The notes under the pieces were generated by a model that saw only the letters and a list, made by a program, of their open reading frames with translations, searched no databases and was not told the DNA's origin. A stretch of DNA of 64,000 nucleotides, taken from Candidatus Mediterraneibacter pullistercoris. GTDB lineage: Bacteria > Bacillota > Clostridia > Lachnospirales > Lachnospiraceae. How positions within the stretch are numbered: position 1 is the first letter of the stretch; every line of letters starts with the position of its first letter. Of this stretch, positions 26,801-36,261 are shown in pieces. Both the position numbers and the translations under genes were made by a program. The stretch spans positions 124,001-188,000 of the forward strand of contig DXAU01000030.1 of assembly GCA_019116885.1 (NCBI GenBank). Direction: 5' to 3'.

Positions 26801-29500
26801 GTGAATTATGGAAAAAGAAACATTTCCCGAAGAAAGAAAAATATATCTTCTAAAAAGAAAATGAAGCAGAAACGTGTGGGAGTACGCTTTTTTAAAGCTC
26901 TTATTCTTTGCATACTTCTGCTCGGCGTGATCTGTGTTGTCGGCGCAGGACTCTTCGCCAAAAAGATCATAGACAATACCCCTGTCGTATCCGCGGACGA
27001 TATCCTGCCCAAAGGATATACGACGAACATCGTGGATCAGAAAGGAACTGTGATCGAGACACTGAAAGATTCGGATTCCAACCGTGTGTACAGAACATAC
27101 GACGAGATTACTGCAGCTTCTGAATATCTTCCCCACGCATTCGTTGCGATAGAGGACGAACGTTTTTACGATCATAACGGCGTGGATCTCCAGGGAATTA
27201 TAAGGGCTGCTTTTGTCGGTATATCCAATGGATTCAATTTTTCCGAGGGTGCCAGTACACTGACCCAGCAGCTCATCAAGAATAACGTATTTCCAGATTT
27301 CGTCAACGAGGAAACCTTCTTTGACCGTCTGGAGCGAAAACTTCAGGAACAGTATCTCGCTCTTGAGATCGAAAAAGAGATGAACAAAGAGCAGATACTC
27401 GAAGCCTATATGAATACAATCAATCTGGGACAGGGCTGCCTGGGCGTACAGACAGCTTCCACCCGTTATTTTAATAAAGATGTGGCAGATCTGACATTAT
27501 CAGAATGTGCCGTCATCGCTGCCATCACTCAGAATCCTACTGAATATGATCCGGTAACCTATCCGGAAAACAATGCAAAAAGGCGTGAAATCGTCCTTGG
27601 GAACATGCTGGAACAGGGATATATCAACCAGGCGGAGTATGACGAGGCTGTGGCAGATACCGTATATGACCGGATACTGAAGACTGCAGCGGTTACAGAG
27701 GATACTACGCCATACTCCTATTTCACAGACGCTCTGATTGAAGATGTGATCCAGGATCTCATGGAACAGAAAGGGTACTCAGAGACACAGGCTTATAATC
27801 TGCTCTACAGCGGCGGCCTGACGATCACTTCTACCCAGGATCTGGATATCCAGAAGATCTGTGATGAAGAAGTGGCTGACGAGGATTATTATCCTGTGCT
27901 GGAGTATGGTCTGGAATACGCGCTGACTGTCCACAGAGCCGATGGAACAGTGGAGAACTACAGTAAGGAGAATCTTGCACAGTATATCAGTGAGACGCAG
28001 GACGATGACAATCCGCTCGTATTTTCTTCAAGAGATGATGTGGAAGCTGCCATAGCGTCATACAAATCCACACTGAATATCAATACCGATGCAGGCGATA
28101 TCGTGGATGAGAATTATGAAATCACTTTACAGCCGCAGGTATCTTTCGTCATTATGGACCAGCGCACCGGACAGGTCAAAGCGATCGTAGGCGGAAGGGG
28201 CGAGAAGAGCGGAAACCTCACGCTGAACCGTGCAACCGATTCAAAGCAGCAGCCCGGTTCCTGTTTTAAGATTCTCTCGACTTATGCACCGGGACTCAAC
28301 GAAGGGGATATCACTCTCGCTTCCACAGTTGTCGACGAGCCTTATGAATATGAAAACGGACAGGAAGTGCGCAATTCCAACTACAGATATATTGGAGCTA
28401 CAACCATCCGCAACGCAATTGTTCAGTCCATCAACACATGTGCGGCTCGTACCCTCACTGAGACAGTCGGAGTCGGTACAGGCTACGAGTATACTAAAAA
28501 CTTTGGGTTCACAACACTGACAGAAGAGGATGAAACACAGGCACTGGCTCTTGGCGGTATTACAGACGGTGTATATAACATCGAACTTACAGCCGCATTT
28601 GCGTCGATCGCAAACGGCGGTGTATACACAGAGCCGGTTCTCTACACTCAGATCATCGACCATGATGGCAATGTACTCATCGACAACACTGCTCCCGACA
28701 CTCATGAAGTGATCAAAGACTCCACCGCTTACCTTCTCACGAGCGCGATGGAAGACGTTGTCTCAAGAGGTACAGGCGGCGGTACAAAAATAAGCAGTAT
28801 GGGAACCGCCGGGAAGACCGGTTCCACAGATAACTATGCCGACCGCTGGTTCTGCGGCTTCACACCATATTATACGGCAGGTATCTGGGGTGGGTATGAT
28901 GCAAACAAACCTATGGAAAATCTGGGTTCTTGGCATCTTTCTATCTGGCACGGCATCATGGAACGCGTCCATGAGGATCTTGACGGACAGGATTTCGAGG
29001 CTCCGTCCAGCGTTGTCCAGAGATCAATCTGTACAAAAACCGGACTGCTTGCGACAAGCACCTGCCCGGCAAGAAGGGACTATTTTGACAAAGATTTCCT
29101 GCCTGAGACGAGCTGCTCGGGACACAGGACCCGCACTACAGACAAGGATAAGGAGAAAGAGGAAGAGAACAAAGAAGAGAACACGAACGAGAACGAAGAA
29201 AATACAAACAACGAACAGGAAAATTCAAATAATACTACCGAAAATACTCCTTCCACCGGAAATGACGGAACAGGCGGTGAATCAACAACTACCCCGCCTT
29301 CCGGCGGCAGTGATGGCGGCGGAACCACTCCCCCGTCTACCGGCGGTAGTGAAGGTAGTAATGGCGGTGAGACCACTCCCCCATCTACCGGAGGCAGTGA
29401 TGGTGGTGGCGGAACCACTCCTCCATCTACCGGCGGCGACGCTGACAGCGGCGGTGGATCTACTACCCCGCCTTCCGGCGGCCAGCAGCCTTCGGGATAA
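26801..29500 (+). CDS. Class A penicillin-binding protein (PBP1A-type)
   Basis: An 899-residue bifunctional peptidoglycan synthase. A basic cytoplasmic stretch (KRNISRRKKNISSKKKMKQK) precedes one membrane anchor (AL-ILCILLLGVICVVGAGLF). The glycosyltransferase domain has EDERFYDHNGVD and EGASTLTQQLIKN. The transpeptidase domain has QPGSCFKI (SxxK serine), SINTCA (SxN) and GKTGSTDN (KTG). From about residue 775 it turns into a Glu/Asn-rich linker and then Thr-Pro-Gly repeats, likely a wall-spanning tail. The GTG start follows AAAAGGAGG. It is monocistronic with a strong terminator. Confidence 0.94.
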   Translation: MNYGKRNISRRKKNISSKKKMKQKRVGVRFFKALILCILLLGVICVVGAGLFAKKIIDNTPVVSADDILPKGYTTNIVDQKGTVIETLKDSDSNRVYRTYDEITAASEYLPHAFVAIEDERFYDHNGVDLQGIIRAAFVGISNGFNFSEGASTLTQQLIKNNVFPDFVNEETFFDRLERKLQEQYLALEIEKEMNKEQILEAYMNTINLGQGCLGVQTASTRYFNKDVADLTLSECAVIAAITQNPTEYDPVTYPENNAKRREIVLGNMLEQGYINQAEYDEAVADTVYDRILKTAAVTEDTTPYSYFTDALIEDVIQDLMEQKGYSETQAYNLLYSGGLTITSTQDLDIQKICDEEVADEDYYPVLEYGLEYALTVHRADGTVENYSKENLAQYISETQDDDNPLVFSSRDDVEAAIASYKSTLNINTDAGDIVDENYEITLQPQVSFVIMDQRTGQVKAIVGGRGEKSGNLTLNRATDSKQQPGSCFKILSTYAPGLNEGDITLASTVVDEPYEYENGQEVRNSNYRYIGATTIRNAIVQSINTCAARTLTETVGVGTGYEYTKNFGFTTLTEEDETQALALGGITDGVYNIELTAAFASIANGGVYTEPVLYTQIIDHDGNVLIDNTAPDTHEVIKDSTAYLLTSAMEDVVSRGTGGGTKISSMGTAGKTGSTDNYADRWFCGFTPYYTAGIWGGYDANKPMENLGSWHLSIWHGIMERVHEDLDGQDFEAPSSVVQRSICTKTGLLATSTCPARRDYFDKDFLPETSCSGHRTRTTDKDKEKEEENKEENTNENEENTNNEQENSNNTTENTPSTGNDGTGGESTTTPPSGGSDGGGTTPPSTGGSEGSNGGETTPPSTGGSDGGGGTTPPSTGGDADSGGGSTTPPSGGQQPSG
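29275..29490 (+). repeat. TTPPS-G repeat tract in PBP tail
   Basis: Five imperfect in-frame units of the form TTPPS(T)GGS(D/E)GG, separated by Gly-Ser runs, encoded by near-repeating actccccc and ggcggtagt blocks. Such tracts change length by slippage or recombination and may vary among strains. Confidence 0.85.
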
Positions 29501-29526
29501 ACAATCGGAACATTATAAGTCTGTGT

Positions 29527-29582
29527 AAAGAGAAGCTGCCGCATCAATGATTTCCCGATCATTGATGCGGCAGCTTCTCTTT
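29527..29582. terminator. Very strong bidirectional terminator
   Basis: A perfect 25-bp stem (29527-29551 with 29558-29582) and a six-base loop, flanked by tttcc on one side and ACACAG on the other. It separates the PBP gene from the convergent symporter gene. Confidence 0.9.
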
Positions 29583-29617
29583 TCCGTTTTTCCTGAAATC
29601 ATAAAACGCCGGAAATG

Positions 29618-30976
29618 TTACATTTTGTTATACATCTCTTTATTCAGCACGCCTTCTTTGAAGTTTACGATAACATTTGTGGCTGCATCCCCAATGACAT
29701 TCAGCGTAATGACAGCCATGCCCGGAAGGTAATTCATCGCAAGCACAAGTGAATATCCGATCATACACAGTTCCGATGTCATTCCAAGCCCTGACATAAC
29801 CACATATATCATCGTTGTTCCGGCCACAGGAATCGCCGGACACCCCATTGCAGTACAGATTGACAGGAAAGCCGCGATCACCAGAGTGGACGGCGTGATG
29901 TCAATGCCTGCCGCTGTCGCGATAAAAGTGACTGCTATCATATGCATTGCAGTTGTTCCGTTCATATTCACTGTCATTCCGGTCGGGAGCACAAAACTGC
30001 TGATCTCCTCTGTACATCCGAGCTCATTGATACACGTTTTTGTGTTCAGAGGAAGCGTTGCCGCAGATGAGTTCGTTGCTGCCGCGAACAATCCGATTTT
30101 AAATGATTTCTTAAGGAACGGAACCGGATTCAGACGTGTAGTCAGGAAGATGCCGATCGGATAGATTGTTGCGACAAGCACGAGACTTACAACGATCGTC
30201 GTCACCATCCACACGAGTGCCGGTCCTATATATTCCACTCCGTAAACAGCAAGTGTTCTGCAGATCATGCAGAAAATCGCTGTCGGCCCCACTTTATTGA
30301 TAAGGAAATTCAGAAACATCTGGATAATCTCATTCAGATTTTCCAGCACTTTCTTAAGCGGATCTGCCTTTTCTCCCATAAATGTCATGCAGAGCCCCAT
30401 GATGATCGCCACCACTACTACCGCCAGTATCTCGTTGTTTGAAGTAAACGCAGAAAAGATATTGGACGGCACCGCAGTAATAACGGCCGTCAGCGGATTA
30501 TACCCTTCCATCGTCACCGCTTCTGCCGCCATCTCATTTGGAAGACTGACATTGAACCAGCCCATGCTTTTCACAAAATAAGCGGCAGCACCTGCAAGCG
30601 CCGCTGCAACTACATAGAAACAGATATATGTAATAAACGTCTTGCCCGCAATCTTCCCAAGTCTCTCCGGATTGGCAAGGCTGCACATCGCAAGGCTCAA
30701 AGATGTCAGCACAAGAGGTACGATAGCCATCTGGAGTCCTCTCATGAAAAGCTGGCCGATAATATAGAGCAGGCCGATCCCTTCAAAACCGTCCGTCGTT
30801 GTGATATCCTGGAAGAAGATCGCGTCTGCAACATTCCAGATCTTTTCATTTCCGCTTCCATTGAGAAACTCTCTCAGGACAAGACAGAGAAATCCTGCTA
30901 TAAAACCGGCAGCCACCGCAATAATCATCCGTTTTACGATTGATGCCTGCTTTTTTTCTTTCTTCTTTTTTTCCAT
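29618..30976 (-). CDS. Dicarboxylate/amino acid:cation symporter (DAACS family)
   Basis: A 452-residue secondary transporter of the glutamate/aspartate/serine or C4-dicarboxylate symporter family. About eight membrane helices and two re-entrant loops are expected. The signature AAATNSSAATLPLNTK (HP1 serine-rich loop) and GMTVNMNGTTAMH (the NMDGT cation site, here NMNGT) identify it. A second pore loop is MGCPAIPVAGTTMIY. I start at 30976 (MEKKKKEKK) because AGGTGG lies four bases upstream; the frame is open 18 codons further. Its promoter at 31060-31088 shares an upstream element with the polyol operon promoter. The substrate cannot be read from sequence. Confidence 0.92.
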   Translation of the reverse strand: MEKKKKEKKQASIVKRMIIAVAAGFIAGFLCLVLREFLNGSGNEKIWNVADAIFFQDITTTDGFEGIGLLYIIGQLFMRGLQMAIVPLVLTSLSLAMCSLANPERLGKIAGKTFITYICFYVVAAALAGAAAYFVKSMGWFNVSLPNEMAAEAVTMEGYNPLTAVITAVPSNIFSAFTSNNEILAVVVVAIIMGLCMTFMGEKADPLKKVLENLNEIIQMFLNFLINKVGPTAIFCMICRTLAVYGVEYIGPALVWMVTTIVVSLVLVATIYPIGIFLTTRLNPVPFLKKSFKIGLFAAATNSSAATLPLNTKTCINELGCTEEISSFVLPTGMTVNMNGTTAMHMIAVTFIATAAGIDITPSTLVIAAFLSICTAMGCPAIPVAGTTMIYVVMSGLGMTSELCMIGYSLVLAMNYLPGMAVITLNVIGDAATNVIVNFKEGVLNKEMYNKM

Positions 30977-31059
30977 TATTCCACCTTCCTCACCGCTGTG
31001 ATATTGTTCTGTGCTCCAATGATTTTTCATTGTAGATACTGCACGAATACTTTATAAGT

Positions 31060-31111
31060 ATTTTACATATGGCAGTCTGTGGTGTCAATAAATTTTCTTT
31101 ATTTCAAAGAT
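31060..31111 (-). promoter_or_regulatory. Symporter promoter with upstream dyad element
   Basis: Minus strand TTGACA (31088-31083), N17, TAAAAT (31065-31060). Just upstream of the -35 lies the element ATCTTTGAAATAAAG (31111-31097), an imperfect dyad of cttta/caaag arms. Nearly the same block stands before the polyol operon (39596-39610). It is a candidate regulator site or UP element. Confidence 0.72.
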
Positions 31112-31197
31112 TTTTATATGTTTTAACCAAATTTTTTACCTAATTTTTGTTATGGTTTTTTGTTTTAAATAAAATTTTTGTGTTTAAATTTATTTTC

Positions 31198-31260
31198 AAA
31201 AAAATCAGGAGTGCCGGCTTCAGATCTTCTTCACTCATGATCCGATTTCCGACACTCCTG
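31198..31260 (-). terminator. deoR terminator
   Basis: Stem caggagtgccgg (31206-31217) with ccgacactcctg (31249-31260), one mismatch, long loop; on the minus strand it is followed by ATTTTTTT. It ends the polyol operon and deoR transcript. Confidence 0.72.
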
Positions 31261-31313
31261 TCCTGTCGCTTTTCCGCTATTTTCTTTTAATCCCATGCAG
31301 GGCGCGCACCTCT

Positions 31314-32072
31314 TTAGCAGATCAGCTCTATCCCGTGTGCGCTGCAGTAATCTATCCACTCCTCTGACGGCGTGCTGTCTGTAATCAGATAATTCACACG
31401 GTCCAGATCGATCAGCTTGACAAAAGCCGACTGGCCGAACTTGGAATGGTCTGCCAGAAGAGCGACTTTCTCTGCCTGGGCAAGCATGGCTTTCTTGATC
31501 TCTGCTTCACTCTCGTTTGAATCAAGGACGCCTTTCTCAATGCTGAGACCTTTGCAGCTAATCAGCGCAAGGTCAACATTATATTTCGTAATATTGGACT
31601 TTGCAAGCTGTCCCTGAAGAGACAAAGCCTTTTTGTTGAATTCTCCTCCTGTGGAGACAATGTTAAAAGACGACTGCTGAAGTTCCTGGAACACCTCTGT
31701 GGAATTTGTCACAATCGTGATATCCTGGTATTCTGGAATGATCTTGAGCGCTTCGGCAACTGTTGTGCTGGAATCCGCTATGATCGTACTTTTCCCCTCC
31801 AGGAGTCTCGCTGTTTTCCTGGCAATCTCCTGTTTTTCTCTCAGGTGTCTGCTCAATCGTCTGTGAAAGTGGATTCCTTCTTTCTGGGCGCCTTCGTTCC
31901 AGATCGCACCTCCGTGTATCCTTGTCAGAATTCCCTCTGTCTCGAGCTTATCCAGATCTCTTCGTATCGTTTCTTCTGTCACCCGGCATATCCTGCTCAG
32001 ATCACTGACAGTTACTTTTTTTTCGGTCTGAACAGTCTGGCGAATGACCATTAATCTTTCTTTGCCAGCCAT
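31314..32072 (-). CDS. DeoR family transcriptional regulator
   Basis: A 252-residue sugar-responsive repressor. The N-terminal winged helix is MAGKERLMVIRQTVQTEKKV then VSDLSRICRVTEETIRRDLD and the wing ILTRIHGGAIW. The C-terminal effector domain (DeoRC) carries IADSSTTVAEALK, IVTNSTEVFQEL, VSTGGEFNKKALSLQG and LLADHSKFG, binding sugar phosphates. The usual family start is MAGKERL at 32072 (weak GGGAAG). A much stronger AAAGGAGG lies before an in-frame ATG at 32171, which would add 33 residues. It is at the 3' end of the polyol operon, 183 nt after the aldo/keto reductase gene, and likely controls it. Confidence 0.9.
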   Translation of the reverse strand: MAGKERLMVIRQTVQTEKKVTVSDLSRICRVTEETIRRDLDKLETEGILTRIHGGAIWNEGAQKEGIHFHRRLSRHLREKQEIARKTARLLEGKSTIIADSSTTVAEALKIIPEYQDITIVTNSTEVFQELQQSSFNIVSTGGEFNKKALSLQGQLAKSNITKYNVDLALISCKGLSIEKGVLDSNESEAEIKKAMLAQAEKVALLADHSKFGQSAFVKLIDLDRVNYLITDSTPSEEWIDYCSAHGIELIC

Positions 32073-32119
32073 GCTTTCTTCCCTTTCCCCGCTCACGGTA
32101 TTTATCTTCTGCTTCTCTA

Positions 32120-32149
32120 ATAATATACCTTTCGGGTTGGTTTTTGCAA
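32120..32149 (-). promoter_or_regulatory. Possible internal promoter of deoR
   Basis: Minus strand TTGCAA (32149-32144), N18, TATTAT (32125-32120), lying between the two candidate deoR start codons. If real, it would make a shorter deoR message starting at the MAGKERL codon. Confidence 0.4.
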
Positions 32150-32255
32150 GACTTTTGTCCTGTGAAAACATGTGATCCTCCTTTAAAACCTGAAAACTCG
32201 AGGTTAAATCCACTGAAACAATCTTCAAAAAGCAGGAAGGCTGATTATTTACTGA

Positions 32256-33248
32256 CTATTTATCGATCTCTTCTGCCAGTTCTCTCATGTAAGCCACATC
32301 CTGAGGATCAAGATTGAGTTCTGCAGATTTTACATTCTCCTCAATCTGTTCCGCTGTCGTAGATCCACTTAAAAGATTCATGAAGTCACCCTGTGCAAGA
32401 ATCCATCCAAGAGCCAGGTTGGCGATTGTGCAGTTGTACTTCTCGCACAGCGGTTTCCATTTGTCCATCATATCCATGGCTGCCTGCATATTGTCCGGCT
32501 GGAACCATTTTTTCGGAATCTGCGCTCCCACAGGTTTGTAGTCTCTTGGCATCGTTCCTGACAGCAGTCCCATCTCAAGCGGTGAGTACGCCTGGATAGT
32601 CACGCCGTTCTCACGGCAGCACGGAATGATCTCGTCCTCGATCGCGCGGTCAAGTATGGAGTATTTTGCCTGTACGATGTCAAGATCTCCCCATTTCAGG
32701 TACTCCTGGATATGATTGATATCAACATTGGCTGCTCCGATCGCCCGGATCTTACCCTGGGCTTTCAGGTCGTTGAGCACATCCATTGTCTTCTCGATCG
32801 GCACGTAGTACGGAGATCCCTCGATCGACTGCCAGTGCGTCATATAGACGTCAACATAATCTGTACCCATACGCTCCAGAGATGCCTTTATCTCTTTCTT
32901 TACGGACTCACTGTTCAGATTCTTGTAAAGCTGGATACCGTTGACTACATTGAACATATCGCCCTTCATCTCCTGGTCCCAGGTAACGCCGCATTTTGTA
33001 ATAATCACGAGGTCTTCGCGATTCATACCCTCGAGCGCTTTTCCAAGAATCTTCTCGCTGTTTCCAAAATTATACCCCGGAGCTGTATCTATCAGGTTGA
33101 CGCCCGCTTTCGGAGCCTCTCTGATTGTGTCTATCACGACCTGCAGGTCATGGTCGCCGCCCCATGCGGAACCGCCGCCGATAGACCATGTTCCAAGACC
33201 TATCCTTGAGATATCAATTCCTGTTTTTCCTAACTTCATCGTTTTCAT
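32256..33248 (-). CDS. Aldo/keto reductase
   Basis: A 330-residue NADPH-dependent TIM-barrel oxidoreductase. Family features are MKLGKTGIDISRIGLGTWSI at the start, the catalytic Asp/Tyr in NLIDTAPGYNFGNSEKILGK (Asp and Tyr), the Lys in IITKCG, and YVDVYMTHWQ (His). The C-terminal LLSGSTTAEQIEENVKSAEL forms the cofactor 2'-phosphate loop. I start at 33248 because AGGAA lies before this ATG; the frame opens upstream at a GTG overlapping the PfkB stop. It is the last enzyme gene of the polyol operon. It probably interconverts a sugar aldehyde or ketose and an alcohol; the substrate is not known. Confidence 0.92.
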   Translation of the reverse strand: MKTMKLGKTGIDISRIGLGTWSIGGGSAWGGDHDLQVVIDTIREAPKAGVNLIDTAPGYNFGNSEKILGKALEGMNREDLVIITKCGVTWDQEMKGDMFNVVNGIQLYKNLNSESVKKEIKASLERMGTDYVDVYMTHWQSIEGSPYYVPIEKTMDVLNDLKAQGKIRAIGAANVDINHIQEYLKWGDLDIVQAKYSILDRAIEDEIIPCCRENGVTIQAYSPLEMGLLSGTMPRDYKPVGAQIPKKWFQPDNMQAAMDMMDKWKPLCEKYNCTIANLALGWILAQGDFMNLLSGSTTAEQIEENVKSAELNLDPQDVAYMRELAEEIDK

Positions 33249-33269
33249 GATTGTTTTTCCTTTCATCAC

Positions 33270-34229
33270 TTACTGCTGAGCATAATACTCTTTGAGACGT
33301 TCCTCCACCTGCTGTCTGTTCCTGACTCCGGTCGTTGCCCCGATGCTCTGAACGCTGATAGATGCAGTCACATTTGCAAACTCGGCACATTCTTTTAATG
33401 ATTTGCCTTCCAGGACTGCTGTGATAAATCCAGAAGCAAAATTATCACCGGCCCCGATCGTATCGATCGCTGTGATCCCTTTCACAGCCGGAACTTCTAA
33501 CACGCTGCCGTCCTGGCTCTTGATATAACAGCCTCTCTTGCCTGTCTTGATCACAACATGGCTGATCCCGCAGTCCATAAACACGTCAGCCACATCTTCA
33601 AGCTCTGTCTTTCCGGTCATCATGCATGCTTCATCATAATTTGGAAAGAAGTAATCCACATAGGAAAGCGCTTCTCTGATATCATCGAGCGTCTCTCCCA
33701 GTCTTGCTTTTATCATGTCCGCACAGATGATCATGCCGTTTTCTTTCGCCGCTTTGAATATCTTCACAAGCGCGGCGCAGTCAAGGAGCGGGTTGTTGAA
33801 GATGCTTGCCAGAGATAATATTTTTGCTTCCGGGATACGGTCAAGATCCACATCGTCGATGGTCATCTTCCAGAGGCTGCCATTCCTGTTCGTCACAAAC
33901 GTCCGCTCGCCGTCATGTGTGACAAGCCCGACATTGATGGAAGTGTCGATGCCCTCTTTCATCTTTACTCCAGAATAGTCGATCCCGTTTTTCTCACAAT
34001 GTTCAATGATAAAATTGCCGACTGCGTCTTTTCCCACCATGCTCATCAGACCGATTTTATGGCCGAGCCGGGACATTACTGTCGCCTCGTTGATGGCATC
34101 GCCGCCAATCGTCATCGAGATCTGCTCAAGCGGGCAGGATTCGATGTCAAATATATCTCTGCTGACGGGCTGCAGTGGGATATCCACAATCGCAGCTCCG
34201 ACGCAGATCACGTCTAATTTCTTTTCCAA
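33270..34229 (-). CDS. PfkB family carbohydrate kinase
   Basis: A 319-residue ribokinase-fold kinase. It opens with LDVICVGAAIVDIPLQPVSR, has the glycine-rich GGDAINEATVMSRLG (PfkB signature 1) and ends with the anion-hole and catalytic-base motif IDTIGAGDNFASGFI (signature 2, Asp of GAGD). The start is a TTG at 34229 with GGAG seven bases upstream, four nt past the aldolase stop; this was chosen because the family begins at this point and no ATG exists nearby. It likely phosphorylates the ketose produced by the dehydrogenases so that the aldolase or epimerase can use it. Whether the product is a 1- or 6-phosphate cannot be read. Confidence 0.92.
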   Translation of the reverse strand: MEKKLDVICVGAAIVDIPLQPVSRDIFDIESCPLEQISMTIGGDAINEATVMSRLGHKIGLMSMVGKDAVGNFIIEHCEKNGIDYSGVKMKEGIDTSINVGLVTHDGERTFVTNRNGSLWKMTIDDVDLDRIPEAKILSLASIFNNPLLDCAALVKIFKAAKENGMIICADMIKARLGETLDDIREALSYVDYFFPNYDEACMMTGKTELEDVADVFMDCGISHVVIKTGKRGCYIKSQDGSVLEVPAVKGITAIDTIGAGDNFASGFITAVLEGKSLKECAEFANVTASISVQSIGATTGVRNRQQVEERLKEYYAQQ

Positions 34230-34233
34230 CTCC

Positions 34234-35142
<909 letters not shown>

Positions 35143-35153
35143 TTATGACCTGT

Positions 35154-36209
35154 CTAGCCGCTTACTTTGACGACGCCTTTTATCATCTCCGTCTTCCTGA
35201 CCGGATCGATCGCATCCTCAAATGCTTTCTGCACGTCTTTGTAATCATAAATATCCGTTACCATGTCCTTTACATTGAACTTTCCTGTCGCGATTGCCTC
35301 GATCGTCTGGGGGAAGTTGTTGCAGTAGCGGAAAGAGGTCTGGATCGTTACTTCACGGTTGATCTTGAGGAAATCGATCGGCACGGGTTTGGACTGTGTT
35401 CCTACCATCATGATCTTTCCGCCGCGGGCAACAAGCTGTACTGCCTGCTGTGCCAGAAATACGGAACCGCCTGCTTCAAATACAAGCTCCACGCCATGAT
35501 CGCCGTACAGTTCCTCCGAACGGAGCACTTCTACTGTGTCCTGCTCTTTGCCGTTGATGACTCTTTTGGCTCCGAGTTTCTTTGCAAGCTCCAGACGCTT
35601 TTCAATGACATCCACAACCGTGATGTCCGTAGCGCCAAGGCTTAAGCATGCCTGAAGGACCATAAGCCCGATTGTGCCTGCTCCCAGGATCACAATGCTC
35701 TTTCCGAGGCTTGCTTCTCCCAGGATCGCCGCGTGCATACCTACTGCCGCCGGCTCTACCAGAGCACCCTCCATCGTAGTCATTCCCTCGGGAATGTGAT
35801 ATGTCCACTCCTCAGGATGTGTCATGTACTGTGTCAGAGCGCCTTTATAGTTTGGCTGTGTAGCCATGAAATCCACATTCGGACAGATATTATAACGGCC
35901 TGTACGGCAGTAGCCGCATGTGTCGTCCGGCACTCCGGGCTCTATAAGAACCTTGTCTCCGACTTTAAACTTTGTGACCTTTGATCCCACTGCTGCGACT
36001 TCGCCTGCAACTTCATGCCCGAGACCGATTTTCTGATTCGGGTCTTTCGGAGGGATGAACGGGCCGAACTCAAAACCATGGATATCAGAACCGCACATTC
36101 CTACATACTCGACTTTCAGGAGTATCTCATTGTCTTTCGGTTCCGGAACCGGACACTCCTGGATCTCAAAATGTTTTGGAGTTACCAAAATTGCTTCCGA
36201 GTTTTTCAT
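35154..36209 (-). CDS. Zinc-dependent polyol/alcohol dehydrogenase (second of two)
   Basis: A 351-residue medium-chain dehydrogenase of the sorbitol/xylitol dehydrogenase type that oxidises a polyol to a ketose with NAD. Catalytic zinc ligands are Cys in GMCGSDIHGF and His-Glu in GLGHEVAGE, with EPAAVGMHAA downstream. The structural-zinc loop reads TCGYCRTGRYNIC, with three Cys in place of the usual four. The Rossmann motif is VILGAGTIGLMVLQ and an acidic VVDVIEKR follows, which suggests NAD preference. It stands between the MFS carrier and aldolase genes. AAAGGA precedes the ATG. Confidence 0.92.
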   Translation of the reverse strand: MKNSEAILVTPKHFEIQECPVPEPKDNEILLKVEYVGMCGSDIHGFEFGPFIPPKDPNQKIGLGHEVAGEVAAVGSKVTKFKVGDKVLIEPGVPDDTCGYCRTGRYNICPNVDFMATQPNYKGALTQYMTHPEEWTYHIPEGMTTMEGALVEPAAVGMHAAILGEASLGKSIVILGAGTIGLMVLQACLSLGATDITVVDVIEKRLELAKKLGAKRVINGKEQDTVEVLRSEELYGDHGVELVFEAGGSVFLAQQAVQLVARGGKIMMVGTQSKPVPIDFLKINREVTIQTSFRYCNNFPQTIEAIATGKFNVKDMVTDIYDYKDVQKAFEDAIDPVRKTEMIKGVVKVSG

Positions 36210-36261
36210 TATGTTTTCCTTTCTCTTATAAAATACTCTGTATCCTGTCTATGCCAGGTCT

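Larger units (their letters stand above)
30977..31313. other. AT-rich gap between symporter gene and deoR
   Basis: It holds the symporter promoter and upstream element (31060-31111), a very AT-rich stretch (31112-31200) with no ORF, and the deoR terminator (31198-31260). I see nothing else. Confidence 0.7.

Noticed and set aside
28836..29528. Arg/Pro-rich 230-codon frame
   Set aside because: It is the +2 frame of the PBP repeat region; the composition arises from the repeats, with no ribosome site.
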